This document shows positions 25,674 through 34,290 of a stretch of 64,000 bases of DNA, in pieces. Made by a program: the position numbers and the translations under genes. Under the pieces are notes generated by a model. That model was not told the DNA's origin. It ran no database searches and saw only the letters and a program-made list of their open reading frames with translations. Where the stretch lies: positions 1,054,001 through 1,118,000 of the forward strand of contig CP064963.1 of the NCBI GenBank assembly GCA_016699165.1. The letters run 5' to 3'. Every line of letters starts with the position of its first letter. The stretch's first letter is position 1. This DNA comes from Candidatus Melainabacteria bacterium. Its GTDB lineage: Bacteria; Cyanobacteriota; Vampirovibrionia; Obscuribacterales; Obscuribacteraceae.

Positions 25674-26573
25674 ATGAGCACGCTATATACCAGAGACGGA
25701 ACAATTACCCAGCACGACGCAGAAACTGGCGAATGGTTCCACAACAGCGCAGGCGCATATCTGGAAGCGGTCAAAAACTATATAGAGCCACTTAGCTTTT
25801 CTTTCTGGAACCCCGATAGGCTCACAGTTTTAGATTCCTGCTTTGGTCTTGGTTATAACGGAATTTCTTTAATTGATCACATTTGTAAGCATGCAACAAA
25901 GCAAGTAGAGCTAAAACTTATATGTATCGACAAAAATCGAGAACACTTGGAGTTGTTGCCTCAAGTGCTTGACCAGGCTTGTTTTGAATCAATCGAAGAA
26001 AAAAAGAGACTGTCTGATTTTTTCTATGATTTATCAAAATCAGAAGAAAAATTAGTTAGCACCGCATTTGATATCGGACACATTTCACTAAAGCTTACAT
26101 TTCACGTCGATGATTTGAAGAAGGCATTGCCTGTGCTGGTCAAAGAAAATACCGAGTTAGATTTAGTTTTTCACGATCCATTTTCGGCACAAAAAATTCC
26201 TTCTTTATGGACCTATGATCTTTTTTCGCTTTATCATTCATTGCTTAAAAACAAAGGTGGTAAATTGCTTACATATAGCACTGCTTCAGGTGTGCGAGGC
26301 GGGCTGTCTCTATGCGGTTTTGATATTTATCGCACTGTGCCTGTTGGCACCAAAAATGGTGGCACGCTTGCAGCCTGCAAACCAGACGAAGTGTTGCAAC
26401 ATTCGATAGAACAAAATTTAGTAATCGAATTAGATCAAGAAGAAATCGATAATATGAAAGGCAGAAAAGGCGTGCCTTACAGAGATCCTAACTTAAATTT
26501 AGAACGTCACGAAATAATCAGGAAAAGACAAATAGAACAAAACGGATCCTTTCCGCTTAAGAAGCCTCTTTGA
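25674..26573 (+). CDS. MnmC-like SAM methyltransferase (tRNA 5-aminomethyl-2-thiouridine methyltransferase family)
   Basis: 299 aa from the ATG at 25674, which has AGGA 4 nt upstream; longer readings run into the divergent kinase gene. QHDAETGEWFHNSAGAYLE and VLDSCFGLGYNGISL (SAM site), LVFHDPFSAQKIPSLWT and LLTYSTASGVRGGL follow the methyltransferase half of MnmC, which finishes mnm5s2U34 in tRNA. The FAD oxidase half is absent, as in stand-alone members of the family. The tRNA substrate is inferred from family only. The last 17 nt overlap the convergent permease gene. Confidence 0.72.
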   Translation: MSTLYTRDGTITQHDAETGEWFHNSAGAYLEAVKNYIEPLSFSFWNPDRLTVLDSCFGLGYNGISLIDHICKHATKQVELKLICIDKNREHLELLPQVLDQACFESIEEKKRLSDFFYDLSKSEEKLVSTAFDIGHISLKLTFHVDDLKKALPVLVKENTELDLVFHDPFSAQKIPSLWTYDLFSLYHSLLKNKGGKLLTYSTASGVRGGLSLCGFDIYRTVPVGTKNGGTLAACKPDEVLQHSIEQNLVIELDQEEIDNMKGRKGVPYRDPNLNLERHEIIRKRQIEQNGSFPLKKPL

Positions 26574-27366
26574 AAAACATTGTGATTGCCACTATGAGCA
26601 TAATGATTCCAAAGGCTTTTTTCAATACTGAATCTTTGGTGCGAAGAGCAATGGCACTGCCCAGAAAAGAGGCTGGAACAGTTGTGAACATCATCACAAT
26701 CATGAGCCAGTAATCAACATGTCCTAAAAGCGCGTGTGTGATTGTACCTGGAATAGAGACAATAGACACGACGCACAAAGAAGTGCCGAAAGCCTCTTTC
26801 AAAGTCATATTAGCCAAATAAACAAGTGCAGGAATTAAAATAAATCCACCACCAATTCCAAAAAATCCAGCCATCAATCCAGTTGTGATACCAAGCAAAG
26901 CAAGCTTTAATCGCGACGGCTTAGGCTTGGAATCGGGCTTAGAATCGGGCTCCGACTCAGAATCCGGCTCAGATTTTGCTTTATTGGTGAATTTTTCTAA
27001 TATACCAAAAGTTAGATCAACTCCCACAAATGTCACTAAACAAGCGAAGCTTATCATCAGTGCATTTCCGCTTATTAGGTTGGTGGCATAAGCACCAAAA
27101 CAAACCCCGAGCATGGCAGGAATTCCGATCGCTAAAGCCAATTTGAAATCGACTAAGCCTTTTCTGAAATAATTTACCGCACCAGTGCAACTAGTGGGAA
27201 TAATTATGGCAATTGTGGTTCCCACAGCCACATGTGCCGATAGTCCCAGAAACAATCGCAGGAGTGGCGTGCAAACCACACCGCCCCCGATACCAAAAGC
27301 GCCAGACAAAAGACCGGTACAAAAACCGATTATGATTATTTCGAAAATATGTTGGTGAGCGCTCAA
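26557..27366 (-). CDS. TauE/SafE family sulfite/anion exporter
   Basis: A 269-aa membrane protein with two homologous halves, each holding a Gly-rich FGIGGG motif (residues 24-29 and 170-175) and four or so helices, as in TauE/SafE permeases that export sulfite, sulfoacetate or related anions. The cytoplasmic loop between the halves contains an Asp/Ser/Lys/Pro repeat. The start at 27366 is a TTG without a clear ribosome binding site. Substrate unknown. Confidence 0.88.
   Translation of the reverse strand: MSAHQHIFEIIIIGFCTGLLSGAFGIGGGVVCTPLLRLFLGLSAHVAVGTTIAIIIPTSCTGAVNYFRKGLVDFKLALAIGIPAMLGVCFGAYATNLISGNALMISFACLVTFVGVDLTFGILEKFTNKAKSEPDSESEPDSKPDSKPKPSRLKLALLGITTGLMAGFFGIGGGFILIPALVYLANMTLKEAFGTSLCVVSIVSIPGTITHALLGHVDYWLMIVMMFTTVPASFLGSAIALRTKDSVLKKAFGIIMLIVAITMFFKEAS
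26926..26972 (-). repeat. Short imperfect tandem repeat in the exporter loop
   Basis: Four imperfect copies of a GAATCGGGCT-type unit encode the SEPDSESEPDSKPDSKP loop of the TauE/SafE protein. This is a likely site of slippage length variation; it stays in frame here. Confidence 0.55.
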
Positions 27367-27381
27367 TCTGTAGAGTTAGAC

Positions 27382-28020
27382 TTACATAAAATGGGCTAGA
27401 TACTGACCTAGGTCAGGATTATCGTATACCATCTGGTCGAACATTGGATTTTTAGCCAGTATTCGCGCCACAGATCGGTCTTTTTTAATTGCTCGATAAA
27501 TCCCTTCGGGATCGCGACTTATAGCTTTTGCAGCATTGCCATTGGCTGCAAGTGCCCTTGCTGCACTTGGCCATTTAGTTATGCGTCTGCAAACATAAGG
27601 ATCGGCTTCGGCAATACGAGCAATATGAGGATGACGAGCTAGAATTTTGGCTGCAGATCTATGGTCACATATAGCTTCGATAATTGCTGGATTGGCTTCT
27701 GCAGACTTTTCCAACCATCCATAGCGAGCCAGTCTTTTAGCAAGAGTGGAATCGGTCCGAATTCTATTAAGTGTATTTACGGAGAAAGTCCAGAAATGGA
27801 CTTTGATAGGTTTTTCCACAACCGGCTTGATAAGCGGATTGGGCGGCTCTGTTGAAGGTTTAACCTGGATTAGGGTTGGTTGTGTAACAGATGGTGGCGG
27901 AGTCTGCACATAGTTGCGCAATTTAACCTCTGGACTATCGGACTCAGCGCCCATAGACGAATTTGGAACGCCAAAGAGGGCTAACACCACTATTGATACC
28001 AGGACTTTTGAATTTGCCAT
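27382..28020 (-). CDS. Secreted four-fold 30-residue helical repeat protein
   Basis: A 212-aa protein with a signal peptide (VLVSIVVLALFGVPNSS), a Pro-rich linker (residues about 35-70) and a C-terminal repeat region. Four units of 30-31 residues start at STLAKRLARYG, SAAKILARHP, SAARALAANG and SVARILAKNP; each continues with an ANP/ADP/RDP/DNP turn and a second helix. This looks like a two-helix repeat solenoid. I do not know a named family for it. It is 15 nt upstream of the permease start on the same strand. Confidence 0.75.
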   Translation of the reverse strand: MANSKVLVSIVVLALFGVPNSSMGAESDSPEVKLRNYVQTPPPSVTQPTLIQVKPSTEPPNPLIKPVVEKPIKVHFWTFSVNTLNRIRTDSTLAKRLARYGWLEKSAEANPAIIEAICDHRSAAKILARHPHIARIAEADPYVCRRITKWPSAARALAANGNAAKAISRDPEGIYRAIKKDRSVARILAKNPMFDQMVYDNPDLGQYLAHFM

Positions 28021-28091
28021 AGTTCCATAGTAGCAAACCCTAAAAGCGGACTTATTATAGGTCTTGCCGCTTATAGTAGAATGTCAATAGA

Positions 28092-29747
28092 ATGGACAGT
28101 TTTTCCCGCCCCAAAGATAAAGACGACTCGCCTGAAAGACCGAAGGAGAATAATCCTTCGAATTCTTCGCCACTTTCCGATTCGCTCAATTTTACTGAAG
28201 TCTATCCAGACCGGATGAAGAAAGAGCCGCCGGCTAAACGTTTTGACCAGTTTGACCTACAAAAAATGTCTCAAGTAAGCAAAATGCTTGAGAAAAGAAC
28301 TCTTGAACACAAAATCGACGAAGTTGTAAGCCAGGCGCAGAATCTCAAGCCGGAAGGAACGCTTGATAGTCGAGTTTCAATTGAATCTATCGCCTCACTT
28401 AAAGAACTTCTGAAAAAGACTTTAGAGTCATTAAATGAAGATTCTGACGATAGTTTTCCTTTAAATCCGCTCGAGCGCAATGCAGTGAAAGAAGCCACCC
28501 AATCGCTGATTGAGTCGGGCAGTATTCGCGATTTTTTGTCCAATAGTTTATATCTGGCATTTCTATATCAATATTTAGGTTGCCATACTAAGTACAAAAA
28601 AACAGTACAATTGAGCCTCTCAATTGATCCCAATAATACTCTGGTCCAATCGATAGTTCACGAGTTACAGGAGTTGAATCACTTGCAGCGCTCATCCAAG
28701 GAATCACAGAATTACACTCAAACTAATGAAGCAGCAGTCGCTATGCTTTCAAAATCGGCTTTACGTAAGCGAATTATTGAACTGGGACGCGGTTCTATCA
28801 TTGTTCTTGGCGATTTATTAATCGATGAGTTATTGGAAGGAAATCCTGAGCGTATCTCCAGAGAAGCCCCGGTACTAATTCTAGAACACGTTGCCACAAC
28901 AAATATTCCAGGTGGTGCAGCCAATACTGCAAACAACATCACAGCCCTTGGCGGTAAATGTCACGCCATAGGTGTTTGCGGAGAAGATGATTATGCTCGC
29001 AAAATGGCTCAGATGCTTGAGCGCCATGGTATCACTTATGATTTAGTGGCTGACAGCACAAGACCCACAACGGTAAAGACTCGCATCCTGTCTAAATCGC
29101 ACTCGCTCATGCAGCAATTATTGCGTCTCGATAGAATTGCGCATCATTCTATAAATGATGCAATCGAGCGCAAATTGCTCGAGAAATTAGAAAAAGCGGC
29201 ATCAGGTCACAGTGCCATTATCCTTTCTGATTACAAAGCAGGCACCATCACTGACACCATTATCGAAGCCTGTCGCAAAATTTCTGACAGCAATAAAAAT
29301 CTACTTGTAGTCGATGCACAAAACAGATTCGAGCGCTTCAATGGCTGTGCTTTAATCACACCCAATCAGCCTGACACCGAAGCTGCACTTGGTTTTAAAA
29401 TCAACTCGCATGAATCACTCATGCACGCGGGCAGTCTGCTCATGAAAATGAGTGGTGCCAAATCAATACTTATTACAAGAGGCCCGCACGGAATGGCTCT
29501 TTTTCAAGAGAACAAGCCAATCTTTGAATTACCGCCTTTCAACAAAAGCGAAGTGTTCGACGTAAGTGGCGCTGGTGATACTGTCATAGCTACAATGACT
29601 CTGGCTCTTGTAACTGGTGCGCGCCCTGAAGAGGCGATGGCTTTGGGCAATTTAGCTGCAGGAATTGTAGTGCGCAAACCCGGAACGGCTGTAACCAGTC
29701 AAAAAGAAATGCTCGAAGCCCTCGATTCGACAGACTTACCTTTTTAA
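28092..29747 (+). CDS. PfkB/RfaE-type sugar kinase with N-terminal extension
   Basis: A 551-aa protein. Residues about 235-551 are a PfkB-family kinase closest to the heptose-7-phosphate kinase half of HldE/RfaE: VLGDLLIDELLEG, RISREAPVLILE, IPGGAANTANNITALGG, and the DVSGAGDTVIA anion-hole/catalytic Asp. The cytidylyltransferase half of HldE is absent. Residues 1-230 are Ser/Pro/Lys-rich, then helical, with part (KYKKTVQLSLSIDPNNT) resembling a TPR; no known domain was recognised. If the specificity is heptose, it would feed LPS or S-layer glycan synthesis. Confidence 0.82.
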   Translation: MDSFSRPKDKDDSPERPKENNPSNSSPLSDSLNFTEVYPDRMKKEPPAKRFDQFDLQKMSQVSKMLEKRTLEHKIDEVVSQAQNLKPEGTLDSRVSIESIASLKELLKKTLESLNEDSDDSFPLNPLERNAVKEATQSLIESGSIRDFLSNSLYLAFLYQYLGCHTKYKKTVQLSLSIDPNNTLVQSIVHELQELNHLQRSSKESQNYTQTNEAAVAMLSKSALRKRIIELGRGSIIVLGDLLIDELLEGNPERISREAPVLILEHVATTNIPGGAANTANNITALGGKCHAIGVCGEDDYARKMAQMLERHGITYDLVADSTRPTTVKTRILSKSHSLMQQLLRLDRIAHHSINDAIERKLLEKLEKAASGHSAIILSDYKAGTITDTIIEACRKISDSNKNLLVVDAQNRFERFNGCALITPNQPDTEAALGFKINSHESLMHAGSLLMKMSGAKSILITRGPHGMALFQENKPIFELPPFNKSEVFDVSGAGDTVIATMTLALVTGARPEEAMALGNLAAGIVVRKPGTAVTSQKEMLEALDSTDLPF

Positions 29748-29789
29748 TAATGTACCAAACGATGTCGTCCTATTAAAATATGGACCGTT

Positions 29790-30014
29790 ATGAACATTTC
29801 GCCGGACTTGACTATTCAGGAATTGCTTCAATTAGCCTCCGACCACAAGGACGGCTCTAAGCCGATGCCCGAAGAAGAATGTGTCGAGCTTATTGCCCTG
29901 ATTAAAGCCCGCGCTTGCGATGAACTCGATTTTGGCGAAGAGATGATTGTAGGAACAGCCCGTATAGTAAAACGAGTAACTGGAGCTGTATCTGTCTTTT
30001 TCGGAAAAATATAA
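29790..30014 (+). CDS. Small hypothetical protein
   Basis: A 74-aa acidic protein (QELLQLASDHKDGSKP, CVELIALIKARACDEL) with a hydrophobic end GAVSVFFGKI. It lies 42 nt after the sugar kinase and 22 nt before DUF4330, on the same strand. The ribosome binding site is weak. No family recognised. Confidence 0.55.
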   Translation: MNISPDLTIQELLQLASDHKDGSKPMPEEECVELIALIKARACDELDFGEEMIVGTARIVKRVTGAVSVFFGKI

Positions 30015-30036
30015 CGTTAGTTAAGGATCCAATTTA

Positions 30037-30516
30037 ATGAAAAAACCTAACTTCCTCGACTTTATGCTCATTGCAATCGTACTTGTATCCGGGCTTGGAT
30101 TTGTCCTTGCCAAAGCAGGACATGCAGGTGTCGACCAGGTCATAGAGGGCGTGCGCAAAGTCAAACTGAAAATATCCATCATTGGTTTGAAAACACTCGA
30201 TACTGAAATCATCAAAAAAGGTGACCACAGCTCGATTACCATTCGAAATAGACCAATCGAGCCCGCCATGGAAGTGGTAGAAGTTGAGCACTGGCCGCAC
30301 AAAGCTTCATTTTTAAGTCCAGATGGCAAAAGTGTTGTTGCTTTTCCTGACCCTGCCATTCCCTTTGCAAACGATTTTTTAGTGACAGTAACTGACGAAG
30401 CAGAAGTCACCAAAGATGGTTACGTTATTCGCGGCAATAAAGTAAAAATCGGCAACCAAATTGAACTTGAAGGCATGAAATATCGCGTTCAAGGTATGGT
30501 TGTGGATATTCTATAA
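30037..30516 (+). CDS. DUF4330 family membrane-anchored protein
   Basis: 159 aa. One N-terminal membrane helix (FLDFMLIAIVLVSGLGFVLA) precedes a beta-rich region with KTLDTEIIKKGDHSSITIRN and IELEGMKYRVQGMVVDIL, matching the DUF4330 pattern I know mainly from cyanobacteria. Function unknown. GGATCC and an A-rich stretch precede the ATG. Its stop lies 1 nt before the IctB-family start, so the two are coupled. Confidence 0.75.
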   Translation: MKKPNFLDFMLIAIVLVSGLGFVLAKAGHAGVDQVIEGVRKVKLKISIIGLKTLDTEIIKKGDHSSITIRNRPIEPAMEVVEVEHWPHKASFLSPDGKSVVAFPDPAIPFANDFLVTVTDEAEVTKDGYVIRGNKVKIGNQIELEGMKYRVQGMVVDIL

Positions 30517-30517
30517 A

Positions 30518-31906
30518 ATGGAAAATTGGTGGCAGACCACATTTAAGCAATCGCTTTTGCTTGGCTCAATATTTGCTAGTCTTCAAACCTTCAAAGACAA
30601 GTTAAAACCAACAACTGGAGCGCTTGGAAGCATTTTGCAAAAAATTGCTTTTTTAATAGTGCTTGCCCTTTTTCTAGCAATTGGATTGCCTCAATTTGCC
30701 AATGACAAAATGGGACTGGCCTTAATTACGCTTGCTGCAGGCTTTCTTTATGTAGTTGGATATTTGCTTGGTGGAAAAGAAAAGCGCGAGCTTAGTTATA
30801 TTGATTTATTTGTTTTGCTTTTAATGGGAATCAACATCATCAGTGCATTCTCTTCGCACTATTTATTGGCAAGTATAAAAGGCTTATCCAAAGTAATCAT
30901 ATATATAAGTAGCTATTTTCTTTTCACTGCAGTATTGCAAGCTTCGCTCAAACGCAGACTGGCAATACTTTTCACTTTACTTTTAAATGGTCTACTTTTA
31001 GCTTTTTACGGATTTTATCAATACAAAATTGGCGTAGCACCTCTTGCCACTTGGGAAGATCCAAGCGTAGAGGGCGGAGGCGGCACGCGCATTTTTGCCA
31101 CAATGGGCAACCCCAATTTGCTTGCTGGTTTTTTCATACCCCTTGTGCCTATAAGTCTGGGACTGACTCTGTATTTTGCTGAACTAAAAAAATATATTGC
31201 CGCAATTGCCTTACTGAGTGTTAGTGGTGCTCTTGTTTTAGCAATTGTATTTACTGGTTGTCGCGGTGCATATATCGCACTTGGCGCTTGCTTCGCCATG
31301 CTTGGACTTTCTGTATCAGTGTGGGCATGGAAATATTTGCCGCAAGTACGAAAATTCTTGCCGGTTATAGGCGCTCTTATTATAGTGGCGCTAGCTCTGG
31401 TTGTTTGGAAAGTACCACAAGTGCAAGAGCGCATAGGCTCTATGTTCTCAGGCAGAGACCACAGCTCCAACTCTTATAGAATGAATGTTTGGATCGCATC
31501 GCTTCATATGTTTGCTCAAAACTGGTGGCTTGGAATTGGCGTGGGCAATGAGGCTTTCAGGTTAGCTTATGGGCTCTACATGGTGAGCGGATTCGATGCA
31601 CTGGGCACTTACTGCGTTCCACTTGAAATTGCAGTTGAAAACGGAATTATTGGTGTTGTGATTTTTGCTTTACTAGTAGGTCTTGCGATGTTTAAGGCAC
31701 ACAAACTTTTCTGGGACAAGGAAAATGATCTCAAAGCCTGGCGCTGGGTCATTCTTGGGTTGTCCGCGGCTTTATTTGCCCTGATGATTCATGGCATGGT
31801 AGACACTGTTTTTTACAGACCCCAAGTACATTTTATTTTTTGGTTGTGCGTTTCACTAATAGCTCTTCCATGGAATATATATAAGGATGCGAATCGAGAA
31901 GATTAA
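30518..31906 (+). CDS. IctB-family / O-antigen ligase-like polytopic membrane protein
   Basis: A 463-aa protein with about ten membrane helices. NPNLLAGFFIPLVPISLG, FTGCRGAYIALGA and the GIGVGNEAFRLAYGLYM plus CVPLEIAVENGIIGVVIF segments match cyanobacterial IctB, a protein first linked to bicarbonate accumulation, itself a branch of the O-antigen ligase (Wzy/WaaL) superfamily. In a presumably non-photosynthetic genome a glycan ligase or polymerase role is at least as likely. The ATG at 30518 is chosen because it starts WWQTTFKQSLLLG like IctB proteins; a start at 30500 would overlap DUF4330. Confidence 0.75.
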   Translation: MENWWQTTFKQSLLLGSIFASLQTFKDKLKPTTGALGSILQKIAFLIVLALFLAIGLPQFANDKMGLALITLAAGFLYVVGYLLGGKEKRELSYIDLFVLLLMGINIISAFSSHYLLASIKGLSKVIIYISSYFLFTAVLQASLKRRLAILFTLLLNGLLLAFYGFYQYKIGVAPLATWEDPSVEGGGGTRIFATMGNPNLLAGFFIPLVPISLGLTLYFAELKKYIAAIALLSVSGALVLAIVFTGCRGAYIALGACFAMLGLSVSVWAWKYLPQVRKFLPVIGALIIVALALVVWKVPQVQERIGSMFSGRDHSSNSYRMNVWIASLHMFAQNWWLGIGVGNEAFRLAYGLYMVSGFDALGTYCVPLEIAVENGIIGVVIFALLVGLAMFKAHKLFWDKENDLKAWRWVILGLSAALFALMIHGMVDTVFYRPQVHFIFWLCVSLIALPWNIYKDANRED

Positions 31907-32117
31907 CCCCGCTTAATGAAATCCCGTTAATATATTTGCCTTAATGAACTCGAAAGCCCGTTACCTTTCTTGACAAGGCGGGAACATTAGAGGATGATAA
32001 TAATATCTGTTTAATTTTCTCTTAGTAACCCAAACATTCATTAGTTCTCGCACCGTCTCTTTCAGAGCTCGCCGACTGCTCTGCACATAATCGGCAATAC
32101 AGGAGGTTCAATCCATA

Positions 32118-34199
32118 ATGATTTTGCACAGAAAGAAAGGAGCGACGCTTGGTTTGGTGGCAGTTTGCGTATTTGTCGTCATTGTTCTTGGAGTAGGTTT
32201 CTTCATTCTGTCCAAAATTATTGGTGGAGAGCGTGAAGTTGCCAATGCCACAGACGCAGGCGTATTAACTGTAGCCCGCAAAGCGTTATCCCCCACGCTA
32301 GTCAATGTCGCTTTGACGAATGACGCGGATTCAAATCCCGTCAACGACTTCATCGGCATAGACATAAGCAAACCCGGTCCCGGGGTCTCGACAGGCAAGA
32401 TTGACATGCTCGGCTTGAACCGAGTGATTGCTCAGGCCATTATCGTTGCACTTAATGCCGAGGATCTAAACACTCCACTTGCCACCACACATGCTCAATC
32501 GGTCGCTATTGCTGCTCGTAACGTAGCAAATGGTCTGCGCGGTTTGTTGCACAATGCTCCCACCTTGAACGAAGAGTTCAATAAAGTAGCGCATCAAAAC
32601 AACACCAAAATGTGGCAGGGCAATCCTGTAACGCTTGTCGGAAACGTAAATTCCGCCTTTATGCGTCCCGGTTTGTCTTCTAACGTTTTCTTCCCTGCAA
32701 GCCTCAATTTGCCAGTGAATTTGCCATCCAATATGCTCAACAAGCAGACTGGAGCTGTCACCAACAACGGTTCTAACTACATGGCTGGCTATACTAATTT
32801 TAGTGTGCCTGCAGGTGGCGGAAGCGTCGTTCAAATTGCTGCTGTTCCGATTTTCCCACAGACCAAACCTCACTTGATTGATATCGGTGAATTTGATCGC
32901 TCAACAAACGATCCTGTAGGCACTTATTTGCCTCCCAACTCCTTCAAAGCCAACTCCAAAGCAACGGAAGGCAACGCAGGAAATCTGGGTGGTGCAATTG
33001 CTTGCGCTATCGTCGGTGCACTCGACCGCGACTTTCCTGCCAGTGTTCCAAGAGGATATGTCAGATTCGTCAACGAACCCGATGCAAACGCACAGAACAC
33101 ACCCGTGACTAACCCAGTTGTAGACGGCACCAACGACATTTTCAACAATGAACTTTGGCCTCCGTCTGGACTTTCGATGACTGACAATAACGTTTTCGCT
33201 ACCAAAGGAAACGAAAGTATCATGCAACAGTGGGCTGACTATAACAATGCCACTCCTACTCCAATCAATCAACCACCATTCCCACCTGGAGTCTTCAAAA
33301 AACTACCAAATGGAGATCCTGCAACGCTTGCCGACATGAAAGGCATCAAGGCTGTGACAGCATCAGGTTGTGACACAATGGATGGATGGAACCGCCCCGA
33401 ATGTAAATTTGGCGGTGGAATGGTTCCCGGTTCTTTGCCCTTCGCAGCTGCCTGTGCCTATAACAGATTCAGCCAGACTGGCAACAACCAGAGCAACTGT
33501 GGTTACACCAACATCGAATGGATGAAAGGCCAATTGTTGGAACAAAGAGCTGGTGGTGCAGAATGCGTCACTATCGCCTCGCCCAGCGGACCATCGGGAA
33601 TGAAGAAATTCTCTCCCAGTGGTTGCTACAACACACCCGCCTACCCTGTTAACTTCGGTCAGCCTGGCTCACCTTATGACTATCTTGAAATGATCGCCAC
33701 AAGCTCAAGCACTTGTGTCTCAGATATCTACAATCAGATTCATCGCCGTATGACTGAAGTAGATCCTTCGATCACTCTTGCTCAAGTCAAAGCAGCCTTG
33801 GCCAGCCAATCTCTGCAAATGGGTCAATCCCTTGTACTGTACTCTCCTGGCCCTGGACAAATCATGTTGTCCCCCATGAGCCCTGGACAGTACTTTAATG
33901 GAAGCACTCCAAACGACGGTCAAAGTTCAATCAAAGTAAAACCTTGCGATAACTCCTATTCTATCCAAGAAACTATGGTTAACTCGACTGCCGGTGAAGG
34001 TGCAAGCCCAACCTGCGGAGTCGGCGACGCCAACTATCACTATGCGCCTTTCACCCAGAATCCTGATGATACAGTGAATCCGCTCAAAGCGATGGACAAA
34101 GCGACCTGGACTCCCGCATCTGGATGGAGAAATCTTCTAGGTGATGTGAAGTTCGAAAACTCGGTTAACCATGGAGGTTCATGGTGCAAACCTAACTAG
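32118..34199 (+). CDS. Tad/Flp pilus-like secreted protein with single N-terminal helix
   Basis: A 693-aa protein. KKGATLGLVAVCVFVVIVLG and the following NATDAGVLTVARKAL resemble the N-terminus of TadE/TadG-like proteins (membrane helix, then NAADAAALA). The rest is a long Asn/Pro/Gly/Ser-rich extracytoplasmic domain with at least nine Cys, several spaced as if in disulfides (SGCDTMDGWNRPECKFGG), and no recognised fold. AGGAGG lies 12 nt before the ATG. A strong hairpin follows the stop. Tad assignment rests on the N-terminus only. Confidence 0.65.
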   Translation: MILHRKKGATLGLVAVCVFVVIVLGVGFFILSKIIGGEREVANATDAGVLTVARKALSPTLVNVALTNDADSNPVNDFIGIDISKPGPGVSTGKIDMLGLNRVIAQAIIVALNAEDLNTPLATTHAQSVAIAARNVANGLRGLLHNAPTLNEEFNKVAHQNNTKMWQGNPVTLVGNVNSAFMRPGLSSNVFFPASLNLPVNLPSNMLNKQTGAVTNNGSNYMAGYTNFSVPAGGGSVVQIAAVPIFPQTKPHLIDIGEFDRSTNDPVGTYLPPNSFKANSKATEGNAGNLGGAIACAIVGALDRDFPASVPRGYVRFVNEPDANAQNTPVTNPVVDGTNDIFNNELWPPSGLSMTDNNVFATKGNESIMQQWADYNNATPTPINQPPFPPGVFKKLPNGDPATLADMKGIKAVTASGCDTMDGWNRPECKFGGGMVPGSLPFAAACAYNRFSQTGNNQSNCGYTNIEWMKGQLLEQRAGGAECVTIASPSGPSGMKKFSPSGCYNTPAYPVNFGQPGSPYDYLEMIATSSSTCVSDIYNQIHRRMTEVDPSITLAQVKAALASQSLQMGQSLVLYSPGPGQIMLSPMSPGQYFNGSTPNDGQSSIKVKPCDNSYSIQETMVNSTAGEGASPTCGVGDANYHYAPFTQNPDDTVNPLKAMDKATWTPASGWRNLLGDVKFENSVNHGGSWCKPN

Positions 34200-34225
34200 T
34201 TCTCTAAAGTTTGCAACTAGCAATA

Positions 34226-34267
34226 AAAGCCTGCTCAAGAGGGTATGATCCCTCAAGAGCAGGCTTT
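34226..34267 (+). terminator. Rho-independent-type hairpin after the Tad-like gene
   Basis: An 11-bp stem (AAAGCCTGCTC with GAGCAGGCTTT), an AA/AA mismatch and a further 5-bp stem around a TATGAT loop. The 3' arm ends in TTT, and the hairpin is A/T flanked on both sides as bidirectional terminators are. The next gene starts only 23 nt further on, so it may also sit in that gene's leader. Confidence 0.7.
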
Positions 34268-34290
34268 AACTTTGAATGAGAGGGAGAATA

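Noticed and set aside
25625..25774. Longer N-terminus of the third Ser/Thr kinase
   Set aside because: It would overlap the divergent methyltransferase start by about 100 nt and adds no kinase motif; the ATG at 25624 is in a better context.
26926..26972. Short repeats as a possible CRISPR or VNTR locus
   Set aside because: Repeats are about 10-12 bp, imperfect and in frame inside the exporter loop, without spacers.
31970..32000. Perfect TTGACA followed by GATAAT upstream of the Tad-like gene
   Set aside because: The spacer is 20 bp, too long for a normal sigma70 promoter; no better -10 box at 16-18 bp was found.
32327..32339. GGATTCAAATCCC, similar to a tRNA T-arm
   Set aside because: It lies inside the Tad-like coding sequence, and no acceptor, D or anticodon stem can be folded around it.
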